A stretch of DNA of 64,000 bases from DATAAZ01 sp036259875. Its GTDB lineage: Bacteria; Actinomycetota; Thermoleophilia; Gaiellales; Gaiellaceae. Positions 35,199 through 44,500 of the stretch are shown here, in pieces (position 1 is the stretch's first letter; each line of letters begins with the position of its first letter). The stretch covers positions 82,810-146,809 of the forward strand of contig DATAAZ010000012.1 of assembly GCA_036259875.1 (NCBI GenBank), written 5' to 3'. The position numbers were made by a program, and so were the translations under genes. The notes beneath the pieces are model-generated. The model saw only the letters and a program-made list of their open reading frames with translations. It did no database searches and was not told where the DNA came from.

Positions 35199-36419
35199 TT
35201 GTCCGAGATCGAGGCCCCGCAGATCCTGCTCTACAGCCGGCTCCGCCGCTCGCCGTACTTCTACGCGTCCCGCGAGCACGGGCCGAAGATGTACAGCGTC
35301 TACAACCACACGTACCACCCCCGCCACTACGGCGACCCGGTGGAGGAGTACTGGCAGCTCCTGAACGGCGTCACGCTCTGGGACGTCGGCGTCGAGCGTC
35401 AGATCGAGATCTCGGGGCCGGACGCGTTCGAGTTCACGAACCGGCTCGTGCCGCGTGACCTCCACAAGTGCGACGTCGGCCAGTGCAAATACGTCTTCAT
35501 CACGGCCGAGGACGGCGGGATCCTCAACGATCCCGTCCTGCTTCGCCTCGAGGAGAACCGCTTCTGGCTCTCGCTCGCCGACTCGGACATCGAACTCTGG
35601 GCGCGCGGCGTCGCGGTCAACTCGGGTCTCGACGTCACGATCGGCGAGATCGACGTCAACCCGGTCCAGGTGCAGGGTCCCAAGTCGAAGGACGTCATGG
35701 TCGAGCTCTTCGGCGGCTCGATCCTCGACGTGCCCTATTACTACCTGCGCGAATACGATTTCGACGGCCTCCGCGTCGCCGTCTCCCGGACCGGGTACAC
35801 GGCGGAGCTCGGGTACGAGATCTACTGCTACGAGGCCTCGAAGCGCGGCGCCGAGCTCTGGGAGAAGGTGCTCGAGGCGGGCGAGCCTCACGGGCTCGCC
35901 GTGATCGGCCCCTGCCACATCAAGCGGATCGAGGCGGGGATCCTCGCGCTCGGACCGGGGTGCGACATGTGGTTCGACACGAATCCCTACGAGGTCGAGA
36001 TGGGCTACGAGTGGATGGTCGATCTCGAGCAGGAAGCCAACTTCATCGGCAAGGAGGCCCTGAAGCGCATCAAGGCCGAGGGCGTGAAGCGGAAGCTCGT
36101 CGGCGTTGAGATCGGCGGCGAGAGCGTCGGCTCCTACAACGACGGCTCGATGATCGACGTCTTCCCGGTTTACGTGAACGGGGACCGGGTCGGGAAGGTC
36201 ACGTCCGCCTGCTATTCGCCGCGTCTCGAGAAGAACATCGGCTTCGCGATGCTGCCGATCGAGCACACGGAGCTCGGGACGGAGGTCGTCGTCGAGACGC
36301 CGCAGAGCGGCCGCGTCGAGGCCGTCGTCGTCCGCAAGCCGTTCGTTGACCCCGAGAAGGAGGTCCCCAAGCAGGAGGTCGCGGCGGGCGTGGAGGCGAA
36401 GACGACCTCGCCGAGCTGA
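35199..36419 (+). CDS. DmdA/LigM-like THF-dependent demethylase (GcvT fold)
   Basis: A 406-residue aminomethyltransferase-fold protein. The core VGVERQIEISGPDA, TPRDL-equivalent VPRDLHKCDVGQCKY, GGILNDPVLLRL, NRFWLSLADSDIELW and VQGPKSKDVM closely follow the DMSP demethylase DmdA pattern; LigM/DesA O-demethylases share the fold. It therefore should move a methyl from an S-, O- or N-methyl substrate to THF giving 5-methyl-THF. TTG start with a strong AAGGAGGAACC site, 13 bp after the flavoprotein gene. A Lys/Glu-rich tail follows residue ~385. Substrate unresolved; DmdA-type specificity cannot be claimed by eye. Confidence 0.8.
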   Translation: MSEIEAPQILLYSRLRRSPYFYASREHGPKMYSVYNHTYHPRHYGDPVEEYWQLLNGVTLWDVGVERQIEISGPDAFEFTNRLVPRDLHKCDVGQCKYVFITAEDGGILNDPVLLRLEENRFWLSLADSDIELWARGVAVNSGLDVTIGEIDVNPVQVQGPKSKDVMVELFGGSILDVPYYYLREYDFDGLRVAVSRTGYTAELGYEIYCYEASKRGAELWEKVLEAGEPHGLAVIGPCHIKRIEAGILALGPGCDMWFDTNPYEVEMGYEWMVDLEQEANFIGKEALKRIKAEGVKRKLVGVEIGGESVGSYNDGSMIDVFPVYVNGDRVGKVTSACYSPRLEKNIGFAMLPIEHTELGTEVVVETPQSGRVEAVVVRKPFVDPEKEVPKQEVAAGVEAKTTSPS

Positions 36420-36451
36420 CGAAGGCGCCGCCTGCGGTGCCGACGCCCAGC

Positions 36452-36474
36452 ACGGGCGGGCTTCGTCCGCCCGT
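36452..36474. terminator. Hairpin between demethylase and MetF-like genes
   Basis: An 8-bp perfect stem (ACGGGCGG / CCGCCCGT) with a 7-nt loop lies 10 bp before the MetF-like ATG. No T-run follows. It may lower expression of, or protect, one side of the message, or reduce read-through into the MetF-like gene. Confidence 0.4.
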
Positions 36475-36483
36475 ACGTCTGAA

Positions 36484-37383
36484 ATGATCGGTCGACGCGC
36501 ACGAGGGTTCTCGGGCGCCTCCGAGCAGGTCCGTCAGCCGCTCGCGCGCCATCTCTCGCGACCGCGTTATGAGGTATTCCCCGCCGAGGGCGTCGCCGAC
36601 CAGGTGGCGGCGCTCGTCCCGCGCGAGCTGAAGATCACTGTCACGGCCTCGCCGCGTCTTGGCCTCGCCGGGACGCTCGCACTTGCCGAGCAGCTCGCCG
36701 GGCGGGGGTACCACGTCGCGCCGCACCTGTCGGCGCGGCTCGTGCGCGGCGAGGCGGAGCTCCGGGAGATCCTCGCGCGCCTGCGCGAGACGGGCGTCCG
36801 CGACGCGCTCGTGATCGCGGGCGACCCGAAGGAGCCGGTCGGGCCGTACGCGGGCGCTTACGATCTGCTGGTCGCGATGACGGAGCTCGGGCACGAGCTC
36901 GAGCACGTCGGCATCTCCGGGTACCCGGAGAGCCATCCCGTCATCAGCGACGAGGCGACGATCCAGGCGATGTTCGACAAGGCGCCGCACGCGACGTACA
37001 TCGTGAGCCAGATCTGCTTCGACCCCCGGACGATCGCCTGGTGGGTCGGCGCGGTGCGGGCGCGCGGCGTCGAGCTCCCGATCGACGTGGGGCTCCCCGG
37101 GATCGCGCCGCGCACGAAGCTCCTCCGCATCGCGCGGCGGATCGGGGTGGGGGAGTCGGCCCGCTTCCTCCGCAAGCGCCGCTCCTGGATCGCGCAGCTC
37201 TTCCGGCCCGCCGGCTACAGCCCGGACCACATCGTGGAGGGGCTCGCGGCGACTGTTGCCGACCCGGAGGCACGGATCGCCGGCTTTCACGTCTACACGT
37301 TCAACGAGCTCGAGCGGACGGAGCGCTGGCGCCGCGAGACGCTCGCGCGCCTAGGGATCGATTCCAACTCGGGTCGTCCGTAA
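36484..37383 (+). CDS. Methylenetetrahydrofolate reductase-like protein
   Basis: A 299-residue TIM-barrel flavoprotein of the MTHFR family. Family features: ITVTASPRLGLAGTLALAEQL near the start, the LVIAGDPKEPVGPYAGA loop, VGISGYPESHP, and QICFDPRTIAWWV; the usual N-terminal EFFPPK motif is not evident, so it is a divergent MetF-like member of the kind found with demethylases. It would interconvert methylene-THF and methyl-THF from the two upstream enzymes. Met at 36484 is the first start after the hairpin. Confidence 0.8.
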   Translation: MIGRRARGFSGASEQVRQPLARHLSRPRYEVFPAEGVADQVAALVPRELKITVTASPRLGLAGTLALAEQLAGRGYHVAPHLSARLVRGEAELREILARLRETGVRDALVIAGDPKEPVGPYAGAYDLLVAMTELGHELEHVGISGYPESHPVISDEATIQAMFDKAPHATYIVSQICFDPRTIAWWVGAVRARGVELPIDVGLPGIAPRTKLLRIARRIGVGESARFLRKRRSWIAQLFRPAGYSPDHIVEGLAATVADPEARIAGFHVYTFNELERTERWRRETLARLGIDSNSGRP

Positions 37384-37959
37384 GCGTCGAAGTCGGCGAC
37401 GACGTCGGCGCCGGCTCCGAGCCGTCTGGACGACCGAGCCGGTGAGTCGGGTCTAGACCGGTGGGATGGGCGCCGGGATCCGCGAGGCTGCGGCCTGCCT
37501 CAGGAACGAGAGACCGGCGCCCACGCTTGGATACCACGTTTCGCGACGGTTTTCAAACTGGCCAACGGGCTCAGGGCCGCCCCGGTGCGCTCAACCGATG
37601 CGGGGCCCGGGTGCCTGGCGCAGCGGCTTCGGCCCTACGCGACTTGCTCACACTGGAGCGGGGCGACTCCCTTGCGGCTCGAGAGTCGCCCCGCGCCGCA
37701 TGCGAGCGACATCCCTGGCTGCGGCCCGCCGGGTTCGCCTCGACGCGGATGACAGTAGTCATTTGCATACATCGGCTCGTCGCGCAAGTGCTAGGGACCG
37801 GGCGCCTGTGCTCCTATGGGAAGCGCAGTAACGGGGGCGAGGCTGGGCCGAGTCCGAAGCGCTGCGGCGAACCCCGAACCCGTACCCAGCCTCGACCTCG
37901 GGAGCGGCCTCGCGTCCCGACTCAGCGGCCGCGCTGAGTTGCCTCATGTTATCACGTTG
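37384..37959. other. Gene-free stretch with several long inverted repeats
   Basis: No open frame here looks like protein. Three perfect inverted repeats stand out: 37467-37476/37514-37523 (10 bp, 37-nt loop containing a nested GAGGC/GCCTC stem), 37658-37669/37683-37694 (12 bp, 13-nt loop), and 37838-37847/37885-37894 (10 bp, again a 37-nt loop). A fourth, 37920-37927/37932-37939 (8 bp, 4-nt loop), sits just before the promoter at 37960. The set could be terminators for the metF-like unit and/or structured RNA; no known ncRNA family was recognised. Confidence 0.5.
37658..37694. terminator. 12-bp hairpin, terminator-like
   Basis: GCGGGGCGACTC pairs perfectly with GAGTCGCCCCGC across a 13-nt loop, 275 bp after the MetF-like stop codon. 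No T-run follows, so efficiency as an intrinsic terminator is uncertain. Confidence 0.4.
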
Positions 37960-37987
37960 TTGACTAGAGTTTCAGTCCGGCTAAAGA
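37960..37987 (+). promoter_or_regulatory. Predicted promoter of the DUF5995 pseudogene
   Basis: TTGACT (37960-37965), 16-bp spacer, TAAAGA (37982-37987). The surrounding ~40 bp are AT-richer than anything nearby. The start codon GTG 37994 follows at once after a GAGGGTAG purine run, so the TSS would have to fall almost on the start (leaderless-like) or the -10 is one of the adjacent T-rich hexamers. Confidence 0.45.
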
Positions 37988-37993
37988 GGGTAG

Positions 37994-38439
37994 GTGCGTT
38001 TCGCGGTGTCGATTGCGGCTAAGCGGGTCCGCGTCTTCGCCAGACGCGTAGTGGCCGTCGTCCTCGCCGGGCTTGCCTTCGCCGCGGCTCTCCCGCCGGC
38101 AGGGACCGCTCGGCAAGCGGCTGACGAGCCGCTGTTCGTCCCGTGGTCGAGCCTTCTCCCCGGACTCGCGGCGGGGTACGACCCCACGAGCGAGAACCTC
38201 TGCGTCCGAGGCGACCTTCGCTGCGTCGATGCGGTCGTGCGCGAGATGTCCCGCCGTTCGGGCCACTCGCGGCCGCGTGCGACCACGACGCCGTCTTCGC
38301 GCTCACGTACCTCAGGACGACCGAGGAGTATCGACGCACCGTCGCCGAGAATCCCAACTTCTTCTCCGACGCCCGCTTCGCAAGCAGCGTCGTCCGGCAG
38401 CTGCGGTCTTCGGGCGCACGGGACGAAGGCGGGGAGTAG
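37994..38439 (+). pseudogene. DUF5995 family secreted protein, frameshifted and truncated
   Basis: The first frame (GTG 37994) encodes a signal peptide (VVAVVLAGLAFAAALPPAGTA) and the start of a DUF5995-type domain (PWSSLLPGLAAGYDP, CVRGDLRCVDAVVREMSRR). At about 38253 the domain continues in another frame as FGPLAAACDHDAVFALTYLR and then RTVAENPNFFSDARFAS, as expected if one base was lost in the CGCCG/TTCGG stretch. The second frame then degrades and stops at 38439, well short of a full domain (~230 residues). A functional product is unlikely unless the frameshift is an assembly error, and even then the C-terminal half is missing. Confidence 0.7.
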
Positions 38440-38625
38440 GACTTGGGAGGCCCGGATCGTCAGGACGCTTCCGATGCGGCGAGAGGCCGTCCTGTCGAGT
38501 TGCCGACGACGCCTCGAGACGGCGAATCCAACCGCCGGAAGCGCGGTAGCGCTTTCCCGTCCGACGCTGGCTCCCCGCCTTCGCCTCGCCGGCATGCACC
38601 CACGAGCGCGGGCGTCCGAAACGGC

Positions 38626-38751
38626 TCCCTCGACAGCGAGATCGACGCCTGGGCGGCTGAGATGGAGGCGCGCCTGGAGCGAATCGGCGACTCGCTGGTC
38701 GAGCTGCGTACCGCGGTCGCCCGCCTGCGCGAGAAGCAGACGAGCGGCTGA
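38626..38751 (+). pseudogene. Coding remnant: coiled-coil tail
   Basis: About 41 codons ending at the TGA at 38751 read as a clean heptad helix (SLDSEIDAWAAEMEARLERI ... VARLREKQTSG). The frame is open upstream, but residues before it are Pro/Arg-rich and non-protein-like, and no start codon sits at the boundary. Best read as the 3' end of a lost gene next to the broken DUF5995 gene, or a very small ORF with an unseen start. Confidence 0.35.
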
Positions 38752-38917
38752 TCCGATCGCGGGCGGGGACCGGAGCGCGTGCCGCGGCGTGCTCGGGAGC
38801 CCGGAGGAAGCTGCGCCACTACGGTGCGCAGCGCGGGGGCCGGCCGTGGTTCCCGGCGATCGATGACTTCGCGGTAATCGCGAGGTCTACACGGCAACAT
38901 CGCCACGGAGGTGAGAG

Positions 38918-39466
38918 GTGGGAGGAATACACGTGCACGAGTTCGTGACTCTCGACGGCGTGATCGACGCGCCCACGTGGACGTTCGACTACGGCTTCCT
39001 CCCGCAGATGGGAGAGGCGATCGGCGCGGTCACAGGACGTAGTCGAGGCATCCTCCTCGGCCGCAAGACGTACGAGATGTTCGAGCCGGCCTGGTCGACG
39101 CGGACGGTGGAGGACGATCCAGGCGCGCCGTTCTTCAACGACACGACCAAGTACGTCGTCTCCGCGACGCTCACCGCTGCGACGTGGAGAAACTCGGAGA
39201 TCATCGGGCCGTACGACCCCGACGCGATCCGCAGGCTGAAGAACGAGGTCGACGGCGACCTCTACGTCAGCGGCAGTGGCACGCTGGTGCGAGCGATGCT
39301 CGCGGACGGCCTGGTCGACGAGCTCCATCTCTTCGTCTACCCGCTCACCCGCGGGGCGGGTCCGCGGCTGTTCCCAGAGGATGCCGCGCCCAGCAAGCTG
39401 TCGCTTGCGACCTGTGAGTCGTACGAGAACGGCGTGGTCTACTCGGCCTACCGACCGCAGCGGTGA
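38918..39466 (+). CDS. Dihydrofolate reductase-like / RibD C-terminal domain protein
   Basis: A 182-residue NADPH-dependent reductase of the DHFR/RibD_C superfamily. Features: HEFVTLDGVIDAP at the N-terminus, SRGILLGRKTYEMF, KYVVSATL, then LYVSGSGTLVRAML and LHLFVYPLTRGAGPRLF. GTG start preceded by GGAGGTGA at ideal spacing. Stand-alone members of this family are usually of unknown substrate and not true folate reductases. Confidence 0.88.
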   Translation: MGGIHVHEFVTLDGVIDAPTWTFDYGFLPQMGEAIGAVTGRSRGILLGRKTYEMFEPAWSTRTVEDDPGAPFFNDTTKYVVSATLTAATWRNSEIIGPYDPDAIRRLKNEVDGDLYVSGSGTLVRAMLADGLVDELHLFVYPLTRGAGPRLFPEDAAPSKLSLATCESYENGVVYSAYRPQR

Positions 39467-39567
39467 GATTGTCGCGTCAGGAAGCTACAACTCGAATGGG
39501 ACGAGCAAGGCAGCGGGTCAGCGGGGTTCCAACGTTCGCACCGGGTTCGCCGCGACGAGTCACATGC

Positions 39568-41283
39568 TCAGTCGCGCAGGCCGGCGCCGGGGTCGGCGGT
39601 GGCGCCACTCGTCTCGAGCGGCTCTGGCGCGCCCATACCGAGCAGCTCGCTCGCGTGGCTCTCGCTCGTCGCTTCGCGAACAGGCAGGCCTGCCGCCTTC
39701 CAGGCGGTGAAGCCGCCGATCACGTCGGTGGCTTCACTCGATCCGAGGTCTCGAAGCGTCGCAGCGGCGAGGCTCGAGGAGTAGCCGTCCGCGCAGAAGA
39801 GGACGAGTCGGCGGCCGAGCCCGCCGATGTGGGGATTGGTGTAGCCGGAGTCGGGGTCGACGCGCCACTCGAGCACCGAGCGCGGGATGTGCAAGGAGCC
39901 CGGGACGACTCCGTGGCGGCGTCGCTCGTCGGACGAGCGCAGATCGATGAGAAGGGCGCCGTCCGAGGCGGCGCCGTGCGCCTCTTCTGGCCCGAGACGG
40001 GGTGAGATCCGCGCTCGCGCCCCTGCGAGAAGCTCGGCGGCCGAGCGGCGCACGGGCTGAGGGCGATCCGCCCAGCGGGTGATCGCGACCCAGACGCCGC
40101 TTCCCGCGGTCAAGCTGGCAACGGCGATGATCGCCGAGCCGGCGCCGAGCGTATCCGCCATCACGCCGACGAGGACGGCCCCGACGACGAAGCCGAAGTC
40201 GCGCCAGAAGCGATAGACGCCAACGAGCTGGGCCCGCTCGACGGGCTGCGCCACGTCGGACACGGCGGCGATCAGCGTCGGGTAGACAAGGGCCGTGCCC
40301 GCCCCGAGAAGGATTGCTGCGGCGAGTGCGGGCGCGAACGCGCCCTCACCGGAGACGAGGAGGGCGAGCGCGCCGGCTTGGACGAGCATGCCGAAGACGA
40401 TGAGCGGCTTGCGGCCGGTGTGATCGGAGAGCCAGCCGGTTGCGAGCTGGCCGGCTCCCCAGACGGCCGGGTAGACGCCCGCAACGATGCCGACCTCGGT
40501 CACGCTCGCGCCGTTCGCGGCAAGGTACAGAGGGGCGAGACCCCAGGCGAGCGCGTCGTTGAGGTTGTTAGCGAGTCCGGCTTGCGAGCACGCGCGCAGA
40601 ACAGGGTCTCGGAGCGTTCCGCGCGCAAGCGCACGACGGAATGTCCCGGCGGAAGCGGATCCGTGGGCGCGCTGCTCCTCGTCGACGTGCGCACCGGTGT
40701 CGCGGATCAAGACGGCGGAGACGACGGCGCCGATCGCCGCGATCACCGCCGCCCCGGCCCAGATGATGGTACGGGGGGCGAATGTCGCTGCGAGCGCGCC
40801 CGTGGCGAGGGCGGTGGTCGCGACCCCGAGGTAGCCGGCCGATTCGTTCAGGCCGAGCGCGAGTCCGCGCCGAAGCGGCCCGACCAGGTCGATCTTCATC
40901 ACGACCGTCATCGACCAGGCGAGACCCTGGTTGAGGCCGAGGAAGACGTTCGCGAGCACGATCACCCACCAGCCCGGGGCGAGACCGATCAGGAACGGGA
41001 CCGGGAGGGCCAGCAGCCACCCGAGGAGCAGAAGTCGCTTGCGTCCCACCCGCTCGGCCAGCCCTCCGGCAACGAGGTTCGCAAGCGCCTTGGCGACTCC
41101 GAAGGCGATGACGAAGGAGAGGATCGCGCTCTTCGAGGCAAGGCCGAAGTCGGCTTCGCCGACGAGCGGGAGGAGGCTTCGCTCCAGGCCGACCATCGCG
41201 CCGACGAAGGCATTCAGCGCGACGAGGAGCGCGAACTGACCCGCGTTCGCCCGAAGCCCGAGGCGAACCGTCGGCGCGGTCAC
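39568..41283 (-). CDS. MFS transporter fused to a C-terminal rhodanese domain
   Basis: A 571-residue membrane protein: twelve-helix MFS domain (residues ~12-410, with GGLAERVGRKRLLLLG loop 2-3 and GWLSDHTGRKPLIVFG loop 8-9) joined to a cytoplasmic rhodanese domain (~440-540) containing IDLRSSDERRRHGVVPGS and active-site Cys in LVLFCADGYSS. The fusion suggests export or import of a sulfur-containing or oxyanion compound with persulfide handling at the inner face. GTG start overlaps the upstream 82-aa gene by 4 bp, so it is translationally coupled to it. Confidence 0.88.
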   Translation of the reverse strand: MTAPTVRLGLRANAGQFALLVALNAFVGAMVGLERSLLPLVGEADFGLASKSAILSFVIAFGVAKALANLVAGGLAERVGRKRLLLLGWLLALPVPFLIGLAPGWWVIVLANVFLGLNQGLAWSMTVVMKIDLVGPLRRGLALGLNESAGYLGVATTALATGALAATFAPRTIIWAGAAVIAAIGAVVSAVLIRDTGAHVDEEQRAHGSASAGTFRRALARGTLRDPVLRACSQAGLANNLNDALAWGLAPLYLAANGASVTEVGIVAGVYPAVWGAGQLATGWLSDHTGRKPLIVFGMLVQAGALALLVSGEGAFAPALAAAILLGAGTALVYPTLIAAVSDVAQPVERAQLVGVYRFWRDFGFVVGAVLVGVMADTLGAGSAIIAVASLTAGSGVWVAITRWADRPQPVRRSAAELLAGARARISPRLGPEEAHGAASDGALLIDLRSSDERRRHGVVPGSLHIPRSVLEWRVDPDSGYTNPHIGGLGRRLVLFCADGYSSSLAAATLRDLGSSEATDVIGGFTAWKAAGLPVREATSESHASELLGMGAPEPLETSGATADPGAGLRD

Positions 41284-41528
41284 CGTCCGGCCGCTGCCAG
41301 CCGCACGAGCGAGCGCGCGAACCTCTGCCCGCCGACGTAGAGGTGAGTCGACGGCATCGCTCCTGGAACGCCGCGGCTCCCAGCAAGCCGAACGGCGCCC
41401 TCAGTCGTCACCTCACCGACGAGTGGGCCGCCCGTCGAGCCCGCGCCCGTCAGACCGCCGAGGCTCGAGAGCAGAACGACGCTGCCGGTGCTCGGGAAGC
41501 GGACGCCGATGTCGTCAAGGGAACTCAC
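41280..41528 (-). CDS. Small hypothetical protein coupled on both sides (82 aa)
   Basis: A GTG-initiated 82-codon frame, Gly/Ser/Val-rich in the first half (TGSVVLLSSLGGLTGAG) and more basic at the end. It overlaps the cyclase-ATPase stop by 4 bp (GTGA) and the MFS-rhodanese start by 4 bp (GTGA again). Two such junctions make real translation likely, but no family is recognised; it could also be a spacer that only couples the neighbours. Confidence 0.5.
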   Translation of the reverse strand: MSSLDDIGVRFPSTGSVVLLSSLGGLTGAGSTGGPLVGEVTTEGAVRLAGSRGVPGAMPSTHLYVGGQRFARSLVRLAAAGR

Positions 41529-44500
41529 GGGAGTCCGAAAAGGTCGGTGAGCTGCGGAGCAGCGGCGAAACGCTCCCTGCGCGCATCGGAAAGCCCGGCC
41601 GCGAACCTCTCGACTTCGACGCGCGCGCGGGTGTGCGCGCGCTGCGAACCGGCGTCGTCCCCCGCGGCGTAAGCGGCCTCCGCGAGGCGCGCAGCGGCGT
41701 TCCAGATTGTCGCCGGATGCTTCAGTCGCTCCGCCTCCGCGAGCGCGCGCTGGAGTGTCTCACCCGCTTCTTGCGGGCGGCCGGCCTTATGCAGCGCGCG
41801 CCCGAGGACGATCCGGGAGGTGACGACGTACTTGCGCCGGTAATAGCGTGCGGCGATTTCGATCGCGGCGCGGGCGAGCTCGATCGCGTCGTCATGGCGG
41901 CCGGCTGCCAGCGCGACCTCGGCCTTCGCGCGGGCGAGCCGCGTGACCCATAACCACTGGTGCCAGCCCTTTGTCGCTTCCGCCGCCGCCTGCAACCCCG
42001 GAAGGGTCGCCTCTGCCCGACCGACCTCGCCGATCTCGAGATCGGAATGCAGGAGGTCGATCTTTCCGCTCACGATCGAACCTGGGAAGGCCGCCTTCTC
42101 GCCCAGCGCGATTGCCTCCTCGTTCTTCGCGCGGGCATCGGCGGTGTCGAAGAGTTCATGGAGAGAGCCGGCCCACATGTTCATCGCGCGCGACGTGAAC
42201 CGCGGCTGCGCCTCGAGCTCGCGTCCCAGGGCGACGACCCGCTCGAAGAGCGAGAGCGCCTCGTCAGCGCGGCCGAGCCCGCTCAACGAGAGCGCGAGCT
42301 GCGCACCTCCGTTGATCGCGGGCGTGATGCTTTGCACCTCGTTCCCGAGCTCGTACGCGCGCCGCGAGTGCTCTTCCGCGACTTCGTAGGCGCCCTGCCA
42401 GTACTCATTGAGACCGAGCAACTCGTGCGTCGAGGCAAGCTCGTACGGGCGCGTTTCCGGAGGCCACATGCGGAGCGCGTCGCGCCCGTGCGCGTGCGCG
42501 GTCTCCAACTCCCCGTCCATGTTTCCGGCGCCGAGCAGGAAGGAGCGGGCGCGTGCGCGTCGCTCCTCGTCGCCGAGCTCTTCCGCGAGCGCACGCGCGA
42601 GCTCGCCGAAGCGGTGGGCGCCTTCGGCATCCGCGGACCAGAACGACGCCCGGAAACGAGCTTCGAGGGCCTCGAAGCGCTCGGCGCCCGTCAGGTCCTC
42701 GAGGAGGGTGTCGAGTTCGGGAACCGCCTCGGCATACGCCCCCGCTCGCACGCGCGCCGCGGCACGCTCGAGGCGAAGACGGCGATGAAGCTCGACGTCG
42801 TCGTCGCCGACGAGGTGGAGGGCGCGGTCGTAGAGAGCGATTGCTTCTACCGGCCATGAGCGCGTTGCCGCGAGGCGGAGGTACTGCAGCTCGCGCTCCG
42901 GCTCGCCCGCCTCGCGCCAGTGGTAGGCGAGAGACGAAGCCGATTCCGCCACGCGATCGCCGGCAGCATCCTCGATGAAACGCGCGACGGCCGCGTGCCG
43001 CTCGCCTCGCACCGCCTTCGGGAGCGTCGCGTACGCGACTTCGCGAATCAGCATATGCTTGAACGAGAATTCCTCGTCCCCCTGGAGGCTCGTCGCGGGC
43101 TCGCGGCGGACAAGGTCGCGTTCCTCGAGCGAATCGAGCGCCGCAGCCACACCGGCCGTATCGCCGCGGAGGCGCTCGAGCGCACCGCGCCAGAAGATTT
43201 TTCCGACGACCGAGGCGTCGAGGATCACGGAACGCTCCTCGCGCGGGAGCGCGTCGATTCGGGCCGCGATGATCCCCTTCACCGTCGTCGGCAGCTCTTC
43301 GAGCGAGTCCGCGGCGCGCTCCGCCAGCGAGGCCGCGAACTCCTCGATGAAGAGCGGGTTGCCCTCCGCCGTCTCCTGCAGGCGCTTGATCACCTCGTCG
43401 GCGACCGGCTCCGCCCGCGCGGCGAGAAGCGCGAGCGCCAGGCGTGCGGAGTCTTCGCCCGTCAGAGGCCTGAGCTCGAGCGAGGTGTAGTTCGGGCGGC
43501 CGCCTCCCCAGGAGGGCCGCGTATCGAGAAGCTCGCCTCGCGCGAGCGCGACCAGCAACACCGGAACATCGCGAAGGCGGCCGGCCATCGTGTCGATCAG
43601 GTCGAGGAGGCTCGGCTGCGCCCAATGAAGATCCTCGAAGAGGAACATCGTCGGCTGCTCACGTCCGAGCGCCTCGACGAGGCGCCGCACGGAGAACAGG
43701 AGCACGGGCGCCTCGACGGCGCCCGTGTCCGCGAGGCCCATGAGCGCAGCCAGATGCGAGGCAACCTCGTCGGCGCCCTCGCGGACGCGCGCGGCAACGG
43801 CACGGTCGAGCTTTTCGCGGGCCAGCGGGGCCGGGTCCGTCTCGAAGATCCCCGCCAGCTGGCTCATTTGCTGCGCGAAGGCGCCATACCCCGAGGTCTG
43901 GCCGTACGGGAGTGAGCGACCGCGGACGACACGGCCGCCCGACGCTTCGACGACGGTCGCCAGCTCGGCGGCGAGACGCGTCTTCCCGATCCCCGGCGGG
44001 CCGAAGATCGTCACCAGCTCGAGCCGCGGAAGTTCGGCCGTCTCCTCCCAGATAGCGCGCAGGCGAGCAAGCTCGCGCTCCCGGCCGACCATCGGCCCGA
44101 CCGAGACACTGCGCTCCGTCAGACCCGGTACTTCACTCGCGCGCCAGGCGGGGAACGGCTCGTCGTCTGCCTTCACCTGGACCGAGCCCGCTTCTTCGTA
44201 CCGGATTACCGCGCGGGTCGACCGGTAGGTCGTCTCGCCGACGAGGACGGCGCCGCGAGGCGCGGCTGCCTGCAGGCGTTGGGCCGCGTTGACCGCGCTT
44301 CCCGTCACCGTCGGTCGCGCATCCGGGCCGACCGGCGCGAAGAAAACATCGCCTGTATTGACGCCGATCCGCAGCATGAGCTCACCGAACTCCGAAGCGG
44401 TCTCCTCGGCGCAGCGCTGCATTTCGAGTGCGGCCCGCACGGCTCGTTCCGGGTCGTCCTCGTGCGCAACCGGAGCGCCGAAGACGGCCATGAGCGCATC

